Positions 1 to 8,489 of a stretch of 64,000 nucleotides of DNA are shown here, piece after piece. Source of the DNA: Paenibacillus sp. FSL K6-3182 (GTDB lineage Bacteria > Bacillota > Bacilli > Paenibacillales > Paenibacillaceae); the NCBI RefSeq assembly GCF_037976325.1, contig NZ_CP150265.1:1607501-1671500 (forward strand), read 5' to 3'. The notes under the pieces were generated by a model. That model was given only the letters and a program-made list of their open reading frames with translations. It had not been told where the DNA came from and did no database searches. Position 1 is the stretch's first letter. Each line of letters starts with the position of its first letter. The translations under genes and the position numbers were made by a program.

Positions 1-1174
<1,174 letters not shown>

Positions 1175-1288
1175 TAAACACGTTTACTGTGACCCATACA
1201 TCCAGTAGACAGCAGCTAAAAAGGCTTCAGCAAGCCTAATCTTTCGTATCCAGTTTTCAGAGCGCAATTTGCTTTGAATGCTTAATAT
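1175..1288 (+). other. 23S-tRNA spacer with no 5S rRNA gene
   Basis: These 114 bases join the 23S 3' end directly to tRNA-Asn. No 5S rRNA core (for example the CCGAAC loop and its pairing strand) is present, and the stretch is too short for a 5S gene plus spacers. The 5S gene of this operon must lie elsewhere, or this operon lacks one. Confidence 0.7.
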
Positions 1289-1364
1289 TCCCTGATAGCT
1301 CAGTTGGTAGAGCACTCGACTGTTAATCGAGTTGTCACAGGTTCGAGTCCTGTTCGGGGAGCCA
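1289..1364 (+). tRNA. tRNA-Asn (GTT)
   Basis: Complete cloverleaf of 76 nt with a 7-bp acceptor stem (TCCCTGA with TCGGGGA, one G-U pair), anticodon GTT and an encoded CCA. First gene of the 16-tRNA array behind the rRNA operon. Confidence 0.97.
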
Positions 1365-1368
1365 TTGT

Positions 1369-1459
1369 AGAGAGGTGTCCGAGTGGTCGAAGGAGCACGA
1401 TTGGAAATCGTGTAGGCTCTAACCGGGTCTCGAGGGTTCGAATCCCTTCCTCTCTGCCA
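1369..1459 (+). tRNA. tRNA-Ser (GGA)
   Basis: 91-nt class II tRNA with a long variable arm, acceptor AGAGAGG/CCTCTCT, anticodon loop TTGGAAA (GGA) and encoded CCA. Only four bases separate it from tRNA-Asn. Confidence 0.97.
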
Positions 1460-1463
1460 GCAA

Positions 1464-1538
1464 GGCCCGTTGGTCAAGTGGTTAAGACACCTCCCTTTCA
1501 CGGAGGTAACAGGGGTTCGAGTCCCCTACGGGTCACCA
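1464..1538 (+). tRNA. tRNA-Glu (TTC)
   Basis: 75-nt cloverleaf, acceptor GGCCCGT/ACGGGTC, anticodon loop CTTTCAC (TTC), encoded CCA. Confidence 0.97.
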
Positions 1539-1558
1539 ACTTTTCTTTTAAAAAAAGA

Positions 1559-1588
1559 TTGACAAAAAAGAATGACCTATGATAAGAT
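1559..1588 (+). promoter_or_regulatory. Internal promoter of the tRNA array
   Basis: TTGACA at 1559-1564, an 18-base spacer and TAAGAT at 1583-1588, in an A-rich gap between tRNA-Glu and tRNA-Val. This looks like a SigA promoter that could transcribe the remaining 13 tRNAs independently of the rRNA operon. Confidence 0.6.
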
Positions 1589-1606
1589 ATAAAGGTCGCT
1601 CAACAT

Positions 1607-1682
1607 GGAGGATTAGCTCAGCTGGGAGAGCATCTGCCTTACAAGCAGAGGGTCGGCGGTTCGATCCCGTCATCCTCCACCA
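1607..1682 (+). tRNA. tRNA-Val (TAC)
   Basis: 76-nt cloverleaf, perfect acceptor GGAGGAT/ATCCTCC, anticodon loop CTTACAA (TAC), encoded CCA. First tRNA after the internal promoter at 1559-1588. Confidence 0.97.
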
Positions 1683-1700
1683 ATTAATCTATAATAATGA

Positions 1701-1777
<77 letters not shown>

Positions 1778-1815
1778 AATTCTTTACCTTTCGGAACTTT
1801 CCGAGAACATGATGT

Positions 1816-1892
1816 GGAGCTGTGGTGTAGTGGCCCAACATGCCTGCCTGTCACGCAGGAGACCGCGGGTTCGAATCCCGTCAGCTCCGCCA
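1816..1892 (+). tRNA. tRNA-Asp (GTC)
   Basis: 77-nt cloverleaf, acceptor GGAGCTG/CAGCTCC, anticodon loop CTGTCAC (GTC), encoded CCA. Confidence 0.97.
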
Positions 1893-1910
1893 CTTAAAAA
1901 AACAACATCA

Positions 1911-1986
<76 letters not shown>

Positions 1987-2017
1987 TTGATGCAGTACAA
2001 GCAACACAAGTGAATAT

Positions 2018-2093
<76 letters not shown>

Positions 2094-2096
2094 CAT

Positions 2097-2181
2097 GGAG
2101 GATTAGTGAAGTGGCTAAACACGGCAGACTGTAAATCTGCTCTCTCTGAGTTCGGTGGTTCGAATCCATCATCCTCCACCA
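2097..2181 (+). tRNA. tRNA-Tyr (GTA)
   Basis: 85-nt class II tRNA with a long variable arm, acceptor GGAGGAT/ATCCTCC, anticodon GTA, encoded CCA. Only three bases separate it from tRNA-Thr. Confidence 0.97.
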
Positions 2182-2193
2182 TTTTTTTACCTT

Positions 2194-2267
2194 AGGGGCA
2201 TAGTTTAAAGGTAGAACAAAGGTCTCCAAAACCTTTGGTGTGGGTTCAATTCCTGCTGCCCCTGCCA
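2194..2267 (+). tRNA. tRNA-Trp (CCA)
   Basis: 74-nt cloverleaf, acceptor AGGGGCA/TGCCCCT, anticodon loop CTCCAAA (CCA), encoded 3' CCA. Confidence 0.97.
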
Positions 2268-2284
2268 ATAAAACATTTGAATAT

Positions 2285-2361
2285 GGCGGTCGTGGCGAAG
2301 TGGTTAACGCATCGGTTTGTGGATCCGACACTCGGGGGTTCAATTCCCCTCGATCGCCCCA
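2285..2361 (+). tRNA. tRNA-His (GTG)
   Basis: 77 nt with the histidine-specific extra G at position -1 paired to C73, giving an 8-bp acceptor stem. Anticodon GTG, encoded CCA. Confidence 0.97.
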
Positions 2362-2392
2362 TTAATTCAAAAATTAGCATCACGTATTTTGT

Positions 2393-2467
2393 TGGGGATT
2401 AGCCAAGCGGTAAGGCAACGGACTTTGACTCCGTCATTCTCAGGTTCGATCCCTGAATCCCCAGCCA
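2393..2467 (+). tRNA. tRNA-Gln (TTG)
   Basis: 75-nt cloverleaf, acceptor TGGGGAT/ATCCCCA, anticodon loop CTTTGAC (TTG), encoded CCA. Confidence 0.97.
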
Positions 2468-2474
2468 TTTATAT

Positions 2475-2549
2475 GCGGAAGTGGCTCAGCGGTAGAGCAT
2501 CGCCTTGCCAAGGCGAGGGTCGCGGGTTCGATTCCCGTCTTCCGCTCCA
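2475..2549 (+). tRNA. tRNA-Gly (GCC)
   Basis: 75-nt cloverleaf, acceptor GCGGAAG/CTTCCGC, anticodon GCC, encoded CCA. Confidence 0.97.
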
Positions 2550-2556
2550 TTTATTT

Positions 2557-2630
2557 GGCGCCATAGCCAAGTGGTAAGGCAGAGCTCTGCAAAAGCTCTA
2601 CCCCCAGTTCGAGTCTGGGTGGCGCCTCCA
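2557..2630 (+). tRNA. tRNA-Cys (GCA)
   Basis: 74-nt cloverleaf, acceptor GGCGCCA/TGGCGCC, anticodon GCA, encoded CCA. Confidence 0.97.
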
Positions 2631-2654
2631 CAGATTTCTCTTTGCAACAAATAT

Positions 2655-2731
2655 GTGCCCTTAGCTCAGCTGGATAGAGCGTTTGACTACGAATCAAAAG
2701 GCCAGGAGTTCGAATCTCTTAGGGCACGCCA
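2655..2731 (+). tRNA. tRNA-Arg (ACG)
   Basis: 77-nt cloverleaf, acceptor GTGCCCT/AGGGCAC, anticodon loop CTACGAA (ACG, expected to be edited to ICG), encoded CCA. Confidence 0.97.
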
Positions 2732-2744
2732 TCTTTACTGAAAT

Positions 2745-2826
2745 GCCGATGTGGCGGAATGGCAGACGCGCGCGACTCAAAATCGTGAGGGAAACCGTGG
2801 AGGTTCGAGTCCTCTCATCGGCACCA
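2745..2826 (+). tRNA. tRNA-Leu (CAA)
   Basis: 82-nt class II tRNA, acceptor GCCGATG/CATCGGC, anticodon loop CTCAAAA (CAA), encoded CCA. Last gene of the array. Confidence 0.97.
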
Positions 2827-2840
2827 ACTTTACTAACACA

Positions 2841-2876
2841 AACTCTTAAGATCATTATGATCTTAAGAGTTTTTTT
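2841..2876 (+). terminator. Terminator of the rRNA-tRNA array
   Basis: Perfect 14-bp inverted repeat (2841-2854 with 2858-2871) around a three-base TTA loop, followed by seven T. The stem is AT-rich but very long. Confidence 0.9.
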
Positions 2877-2920
2877 GTGTTTAATTTCATAATAGGTAAA
2901 ATCGACCTAAAAATTGCCCC

Positions 2921-2949
2921 TTTACATCTGCTTAGACCTAGTGTACTAT
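2921..2949 (+). promoter_or_regulatory. Promoter of the ABC transporter operon
   Basis: TTTACA at 2921-2926 and TACTAT at 2944-2949 with an ideal 17-base spacer, 35 bases before the first gene of the operon. Confidence 0.6.
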
Positions 2950-2983
2950 TTAACTAGAACACTAAGACGATGGAGGTAAGGAA

Positions 2984-3940
2984 ATGATGAAATCATCTTC
3001 TGAAATAAAGGGAACAATCCCCGTACTTTCTTTAAAAAATGTATCCAAACGTATTGGAGGCAAAGCAATCGTAGATCGAATGTCATTTGATATTCACAAG
3101 GGAGAAATCGTAGGGTTGCTTGGGCCAAATGGTGCAGGCAAAACAACGACAATCCGAATGATTGTTGGTTTGATTCAAATGTCCGAGGGTGATGTGCTTA
3201 TTCAAGGAAAAAGCATACGTAATGATTTTACAGGAGCCATTAGGCATATCGGAGCTATTATAGAAAATCCCGAGTTTTATCCATATATGACGGGGTATGA
3301 TAATCTAAAGCAATATCAGAGAATGTCATCAGACATTACGGAAGAACGGATAAAAGCAGTTACGGAGCTGGTAGGTTTAGAGGCAGCAATGAACAAGAAA
3401 GTAAAAGCGTACTCTCTAGGAATGAGGCAGCGTCTAGGCATTGCACAAGCACTGTTAGACAATCCATCGTTATTAATACTGGATGAACCAACTAATGGCT
3501 TAGATCCAGCAGGCATTCGTGAAATGAGACAATATTTGCAAAGAATAGCAGTCCAAGAAGGGATATCGATTCTTGTATCGAGTCATCTGCTCTCAGAAAT
3601 GGAGCTCATGTGCAGCAGAGTCGTTGTTATTCAAGAAGGTAAATATGTGACTCATCGTTCACTAAGTGATAAGGAAGAGCAATTCAAGCAATTATCCGTT
3701 GTTGTTCGTGTAGATGATATTGAGCGAGCAGGCAAGATTTCTACAAGTATAGATGGGGTTGAGGTTATTCAGCTTTTAAAAGATAGCAGCGAGCTTGTAC
3801 TAGCGCTTCAGAATGAACTTATTCCTCAGGTTGTAAACAAGCTAGGGGAAGAAAATATTAAAATTTATCGAATCACTGAAACGAAGATATCACTGGAAGA
3901 CGAGTTTTTGAAATGGACTGGGGGTAGTCGCATTGCTTAA
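2984..3940 (+). CDS. ABC exporter ATPase, BcrA/NatA type
   Basis: ATP-hydrolysing subunit of a probable multidrug or peptide-antibiotic exporter. A single nucleotide-binding domain is visible: Walker A GPNGAGKTT at residues 47-55, a variant signature SLGMR at 144-148 and Walker B LLILDE at 163-168 followed by PTNGLDP. The last ~90 residues form the C-terminal extension usual in BcrA-like ATPases. The ATG is preceded by GGAGG at 2972-2976. It overlaps the downstream permease gene by 8 bases, so the two are co-translated. The substrate cannot be read from sequence; bacitracin-type resistance is only a family association. Confidence 0.9.
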   Translation: MMKSSSEIKGTIPVLSLKNVSKRIGGKAIVDRMSFDIHKGEIVGLLGPNGAGKTTTIRMIVGLIQMSEGDVLIQGKSIRNDFTGAIRHIGAIIENPEFYPYMTGYDNLKQYQRMSSDITEERIKAVTELVGLEAAMNKKVKAYSLGMRQRLGIAQALLDNPSLLILDEPTNGLDPAGIREMRQYLQRIAVQEGISILVSSHLLSEMELMCSRVVVIQEGKYVTHRSLSDKEEQFKQLSVVVRVDDIERAGKISTSIDGVEVIQLLKDSSELVLALQNELIPQVVNKLGEENIKIYRITETKISLEDEFLKWTGGSRIA

Positions 3941-4688
3941 TTTTAACGGACTAGTATTAAACGAATGGTTGAAAATGTCAAAGAAACGCAGCTTCTTCAT
4001 TGCATACGCAGTAATGCTCCTTACGATTGTAGGTTTCACCTATTTAATCTGGAAAATGTCTGGCGATCAATATCCAACTATGCTAGAATTTGCTGGATCG
4101 ATTATGACAACAAATGGAGTCGGACAGATTGTAACGATTGTAGCAATTATTTTCACAGCTGGTATCGTTGCAAAGGAACATCAATTAGGAACCGTTAAGT
4201 TTTTGCTCATACGAGCTCATGGTAGAAGCAAAATTTTAGCATCAAAATATACAGCCGTTATATTGTTTGTTTGTTCGCTCATTATTTTCACAGTAGCTGC
4301 TGCTCTCGCGGCAGGAGGAATCGCATTTGGATTTGAAGCGACAGGGGAAGTATCCTGGTTGGATGTTGCGAAATCAATGTTATTTCAAACGGTTTATACA
4401 ACCATCTATGTAACTTTAACGTTTATGTTCGGCATTTTAACTAGATCATCTGGAGCGACAATAGGCATAGGCATGACTGCTGTCTTATTGGAAGGCTTAA
4501 TGAAAATGTTATTATCAAGCTACGATTTCTCTAAATATCTACTATTTATGAATACAGATCTATCGTTATTTACAGGTAATGAATCGTCATCTGGCGGAAT
4601 GATATTCCCGAGTGTTGTGTGTGCAGCATATGTGTGTTTGTTTTTGGTCATTAGCTTTGTTACGTTTAAAAAACGGGATATTGCCTAA
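3933..4688 (+). CDS. ABC-2 type permease
   Basis: Integral membrane partner of the preceding ATPase. The 251-residue product has about six hydrophobic segments (roughly residues 20-40, 62-80, 102-125, 145-165, 170-192 and 225-245) and the layout of ABC-2/BcrB-type permeases. It starts at TTG 3933 inside the end of the ATPase gene, with GGGGGT at 3920 as ribosome binding site. It probably forms a homodimeric channel with the ATPase dimer. Confidence 0.85.
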   Translation: MLNFNGLVLNEWLKMSKKRSFFIAYAVMLLTIVGFTYLIWKMSGDQYPTMLEFAGSIMTTNGVGQIVTIVAIIFTAGIVAKEHQLGTVKFLLIRAHGRSKILASKYTAVILFVCSLIIFTVAAALAAGGIAFGFEATGEVSWLDVAKSMLFQTVYTTIYVTLTFMFGILTRSSGATIGIGMTAVLLEGLMKMLLSSYDFSKYLLFMNTDLSLFTGNESSSGGMIFPSVVCAAYVCLFLVISFVTFKKRDIA

Positions 4689-4733
4689 CATGCAACGTTT
4701 TCGAGTGGGCAGTTGAGGGGAGAAGGACATATT

Positions 4734-5114
4734 GTGAGCATAGAATTTGATAATAATTTGCCAATCTACTTGCAGATCATGAATTATATTAAGAAAGAAA
4801 TTGTCATTGGCAAGTTGAAGGCTGGGGATAAAATACCGGCGGTACGAGAACTTGCATTAGAACTACAAATCAACCCGAATACGATACAACGAACCTTTCA
4901 GGAGCTTGAGCGAGAACAAATCGTCGAAACGAAGCGTGGGCTTGGCCGATATGTCACTAGTGAGGAGTCGAAAATAATGGATATCAAAAAAGAAATGGCA
5001 GGAGATTTGCTCGGTCGCTTTATTCAAGGGATGCAGGAGCTGGGCTTTGCAAATAACGATATCGTAACGATCGTTTCACAAGCGGTAAAAGAAGAAGATA
5101 AAGAAAAGGAGTGA
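4734..5114 (+). CDS. GntR-family repressor, YtrA subfamily
   Basis: Short regulator of 126 residues: an N-terminal winged helix (around residues 10-75, with AGDKIPAVRELA and NPNTIQRTFQELE as helix-turn-helix) and a short C-terminal helical dimerisation tail, as in the YtrA subclass that controls ABC exporters. GTG at 4734 was chosen because GGGGAGAAGG lies at 4717-4726; the in-frame TTG at 4713 has no binding site. It lies between two ABC pairs, which suggests that it represses this operon and responds to cell-wall stress. No operator was identified. Confidence 0.85.
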   Translation: MSIEFDNNLPIYLQIMNYIKKEIVIGKLKAGDKIPAVRELALELQINPNTIQRTFQELEREQIVETKRGLGRYVTSEESKIMDIKKEMAGDLLGRFIQGMQELGFANNDIVTIVSQAVKEEDKEKE

Positions 5115-5121
5115 TAGGACT

Positions 5122-5820
5122 GTGGAAAGCATTTTGAAGCTGACTGAGGTATCAAAGTCATTCGCCGGCAAGAAGGCGCTAGACCAAGTATCACTCACGT
5201 TGGCGCATGGCAAGATTGTTGGTCTGTTAGGCAGCAATGGCAGTGGCAAAAGCACATTGATGAAAATAGCTGCAGGACTCATTCATCCAGGTTCGGGCAC
5301 GGTAACGGTTAACGGGCATCTTGTAAGCAACGAGACAAAAGCAATTACATCTTTTATGCCAGATCAACCTCTCACAGAGAGCTGGATGCGCGTAGAGGAT
5401 GCAATAGATTTTTATAAGGATTTTTATGCCGATTTTGATCATAAGAAAGCCAATGAAATGCTTGCTTTCATGAATCTGAATAAACGGGATCGGGTAAGCG
5501 CGTTATCTAAAGGGATGAATGAACGTCTTCAGCTTACACTCGTATTATCACGAAATGCGAGGTTGTATTTGCTTGATGAGCCAATCGGAGGCGTAGATCC
5601 AGTAGCAAGAACGAAAATTTTGGATGCGATTGTTAACTACTATAACGAAGAAAGCAGCTTAATCATTTCAACCCATCTTGTACGCGATATTGAGCGGATC
5701 TTCGATGAAGTTGTTTTCATACGCGAGGGTAAGATTGTATTGCAGGATGAGGTAGAAAATATAAGACTGGCTCACGGTAAAAGCGTTGATGAAATGTTTA
5801 AGGCGGTGTTTGGGGAATGA
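5122..5820 (+). CDS. ABC transporter ATPase, YtrB-like
   Basis: 232-residue nucleotide-binding subunit. Walker A is GSNGSGKST at residues 37-45, Walker B RLYLLDEP near 147-154, and the signature is the divergent LSKGM at 128-132 instead of LSGGQ. This divergent signature is common in YtrB-like ATPases that partner with GntR/YtrA regulators. GTG start with AAGGAG about ten bases upstream, seven bases after the regulator stop. The end overlaps the next gene as ATGA. Confidence 0.88.
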   Translation: MESILKLTEVSKSFAGKKALDQVSLTLAHGKIVGLLGSNGSGKSTLMKIAAGLIHPGSGTVTVNGHLVSNETKAITSFMPDQPLTESWMRVEDAIDFYKDFYADFDHKKANEMLAFMNLNKRDRVSALSKGMNERLQLTLVLSRNARLYLLDEPIGGVDPVARTKILDAIVNYYNEESSLIISTHLVRDIERIFDEVVFIREGKIVLQDEVENIRLAHGKSVDEMFKAVFGE

Positions 5821-6572
5821 TTAAGCTGTTGAAATACGATTGGAAGCGAAGCAACGATGGTATCCTCAGCACGCTTGCAATCTTTATCATACTAGAAGCA
5901 GCGTTCAGTATTACGGGATTGACGCGCAACTGGAATGAAGGTCTAATTACTGCGTTTAGTATTTTCGGCTATGTAATGGTCTTTATCTTGTTGTTCATCC
6001 ATTGCTGCCGGACGTTTGAACGAAACATTAAATCCTACAGCCGGCGCTTACTGCCGCTGCACCCCATCAATGGAATAGGTGCTGCTATCCTTTTAGGCTG
6101 GATCATCATGCTGCTCGTTTTGATTATTGCAGCTATTCATATCTCGATCTTCATAGCTTTTTCGGATATGGATATTCAATATTTCAAAGAACATGTTTCT
6201 TTAGAGAACGGCGCTTTATTCGGAATGGTAATAAGCTATATTTGGATGTACACATCCTTTATGCTCTCGATTCTATGTTCGATTACAGTGGCTCGCAGCT
6301 TCCGAATGAAGCATTCTACATGGATCGGGATTGTCTTTTTCTTTGGAGTACAAAGCATTGCTTACTGGTTAACGAGTCAGTTGTTTGACGAAAGAGAAGG
6401 TATGATGGGTATAATTTCAATCAATGTACCTCAAGCGAATAGCGGATCAGTAACCTTTGGTTCATCATTTAATGTGGATTTTTTATTCGGACCATTTTTA
6501 CTGGAGTTAGCGTTTACTTTAGGTTACTTGTTTCTAATGATTTATTTGTTAAAAAAGAAAGTCGAGATTTAA
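5817..6572 (+). CDS. ABC transporter membrane subunit, YtrC-like
   Basis: 251-residue membrane protein with about six hydrophobic segments and basic loops. The ATG overlaps the stop of the YtrB-like ATPase (ATGA at 5817-5820), so coupled translation is expected. By position it is the permease partner of that ATPase. The sequence itself is poorly diagnostic, as is usual for this family. A terminator follows at 6588. Confidence 0.78.
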   Translation: MIKLLKYDWKRSNDGILSTLAIFIILEAAFSITGLTRNWNEGLITAFSIFGYVMVFILLFIHCCRTFERNIKSYSRRLLPLHPINGIGAAILLGWIIMLLVLIIAAIHISIFIAFSDMDIQYFKEHVSLENGALFGMVISYIWMYTSFMLSILCSITVARSFRMKHSTWIGIVFFFGVQSIAYWLTSQLFDEREGMMGIISINVPQANSGSVTFGSSFNVDFLFGPFLLELAFTLGYLFLMIYLLKKKVEI

Positions 6573-6587
6573 AAAAGAATGACGTTG

Positions 6588-6623
6588 GCGCATGTGGGGT
6601 GAAAATCCTATATGCGCTTTTTT
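6588..6623 (+). terminator. Terminator of the ABC/GntR operon
   Basis: Stem GCGCATGTGGG with CCTATATGCGC (two G-U pairs) around a short loop, followed by six T. Confidence 0.8.
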
Positions 6624-6677
6624 ATGCTTTAAATAGATTTGAAAAAAGGATCAGCATATCTTTTTTAAGTGATTTCA

Positions 6678-6701
6678 AGAAAACGCTTTAAATGGTAATA
6701 T
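6678..6701 (+). promoter_or_regulatory. Extended -10 promoter with cre-like site before yesM
   Basis: TGGTAATAT gives an extended -10 element (hexamer 6696-6701). Just upstream, AGAAAACGCTTTAA at 6678-6691 differs at two positions from a catabolite-responsive element and would cover the -35 region, so CcpA-type repression of this sugar locus is plausible. No good -35 hexamer was found. Confidence 0.4.
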
Positions 6702-6737
6702 GATTATGATTCAATCGATATTAGGGGGAAGCGGAGC

Positions 6738-8489
6738 GTGAGGTTCGGTAAATCGATTAGAACTCGTCTTATTATTGGGTTTATGGCAGTTATGCTGCCG
6801 GTAGTTATTTATATGCTCATTAACAACAGTTACTCACGTGAGATCATTCGAGAGAAAGTATCTGAGACCTATCGAAACACACTCGATATTTACGTGGGTC
6901 AAACGGATCAAAATCTATTGCAGATTAATGATTATCTTTATAAAATGTCTGTGCTTGATACCGACGTAGGTTTGCTGATGTCCTTTCCGATGGATAGTGA
7001 CGGTTATACGTTAACGAAAATAAGAATTGATGGGAAGCTAAATCGCGACGTTGGTGTTTATAATCTGATTGATGCTGTATTTCTATATCACGATAAAGAT
7101 ATTATTTTTGGAACAAAAAGCGTATATAACGATACAAAAAAAATAATAAAAACGCATATGGATTCAATGACAAAGGAAGAAAATCTGCTTATGAATGATC
7201 AACATTTATGGGAGGTCAGAGCAGATGAGCGGATGCCAGGGAAGTTTTTTTTGATCAATTTCATTAAGGTGTCAGATGATTTATACGTCGGCGCAATCAT
7301 TAAAGTGCAGGATATAAATAGAATGTTATCGATTCAATGGAGTGACGGTGATATCGGCCATAACGGCATTTATTTACGCGCTGGCGATCAACTTGTTCAG
7401 TCATTGACGGAAAACTTAGCGCCGCTGGAACTCAGCTATAAAATATCGAAGAAACCGTATGAATCGCTGACTGATCGAAATACAGGCGAAACCTATCTTG
7501 TTATGAACAGAATGAGTGAAATGGTGGATATTGCTTATCGAGTCGTTATACCAGAGCGGACGCTGCTGCGTAATTTATTATTTTTTAGAAATGCGACGTT
7601 ATTTGCTCCGATTGGGTTTCTAGCGATTTTGCTTATTTATTTGTTCTTTATGAGGAATATGCTGTTTAAGCCGCTGCATGAGCTTATTCTAGGAATGAAG
7701 AAAATCTCTTTAGGAATGCTGGATGTTAGATTGAAGAAAAACAAATCGCTTGAATTTGAGTTTCTAGGAAACACCTTCAACATCATGGCTGAACAAATTA
7801 AAACCTTGAAAATCGATGTTTACGAGGAGCAGCTCCGTGTGAAGCAAGGAGAGCTTAAGCAGCTCCAAGCGCAAATTAATCCGCATTTCTATATGAACAG
7901 CTTAAATATTATTTATAATTTAGCAGCATTAGGCGATACGGAATCGGTGAAAAAGATGTCGCTGCATCTCGCTGATTATTTCCGATTTATTATGAAAGCC
8001 AATCGCGACACGATCACACTTAAGGAAGAACTAATGCATATCGAGAACTATATGACGATTCAAAAGATCAGGTTCCCTGAGAAGCTGCAATGTACCTATG
8101 AGGGAATCGATGACATTTTGCATTATCCAATTGCTGCATTAACCATTCAGCCTTTTGTAGAAAACTCCATCATTCATGGGTTCAAAAACAGGAGGCAGCT
8201 TTTCCAAATCAAAATATGTGCGGAAATGGACTCCGAGCATGGATTTACGTTATCGATCAGCGACAATGGTACGGGCTTTAGTCCTGAGGTGCTGGAGAAG
8301 CTGCAAAACAAAGAACCGCTGCAGGAAGGTGAATCGAGCAGCTTAGGCATCATGAATGTCATTCATAGACTACAGCTGCTGTATGGCGAGCGGACATCAA
8401 TTACTTTCCGCAATCAAGCGGAGGGCACCGGAGCAATTGTCGTTATCGTATTTCCTAAGCTTACGGAGGGAGTGAAAGCAGTTGTATAA
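6738..8489 (+). CDS. Sensor histidine kinase, YesM family
   Basis: Membrane-bound sensor of a two-component system that typically switches on an oligosaccharide importer. The 583 residues show a transmembrane segment at about 12-28, an extracellular sensor of about 260 residues, a second membrane segment near 291-309, HAMP, a His_kinase box with NPHFYMN (His383) and a HATPase domain with PFVENSIIHG, DNGTGF and LGIMN. GTG start with GGGGGAAG upstream. The last bases overlap the response regulator start. Its neighbours (permeases and binding proteins) point to carbohydrate sensing; the ligand is unknown. Confidence 0.92.
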   Translation: MRFGKSIRTRLIIGFMAVMLPVVIYMLINNSYSREIIREKVSETYRNTLDIYVGQTDQNLLQINDYLYKMSVLDTDVGLLMSFPMDSDGYTLTKIRIDGKLNRDVGVYNLIDAVFLYHDKDIIFGTKSVYNDTKKIIKTHMDSMTKEENLLMNDQHLWEVRADERMPGKFFLINFIKVSDDLYVGAIIKVQDINRMLSIQWSDGDIGHNGIYLRAGDQLVQSLTENLAPLELSYKISKKPYESLTDRNTGETYLVMNRMSEMVDIAYRVVIPERTLLRNLLFFRNATLFAPIGFLAILLIYLFFMRNMLFKPLHELILGMKKISLGMLDVRLKKNKSLEFEFLGNTFNIMAEQIKTLKIDVYEEQLRVKQGELKQLQAQINPHFYMNSLNIIYNLAALGDTESVKKMSLHLADYFRFIMKANRDTITLKEELMHIENYMTIQKIRFPEKLQCTYEGIDDILHYPIAALTIQPFVENSIIHGFKNRRQLFQIKICAEMDSEHGFTLSISDNGTGFSPEVLEKLQNKEPLQEGESSSLGIMNVIHRLQLLYGERTSITFRNQAEGTGAIVVIVFPKLTEGVKAVV

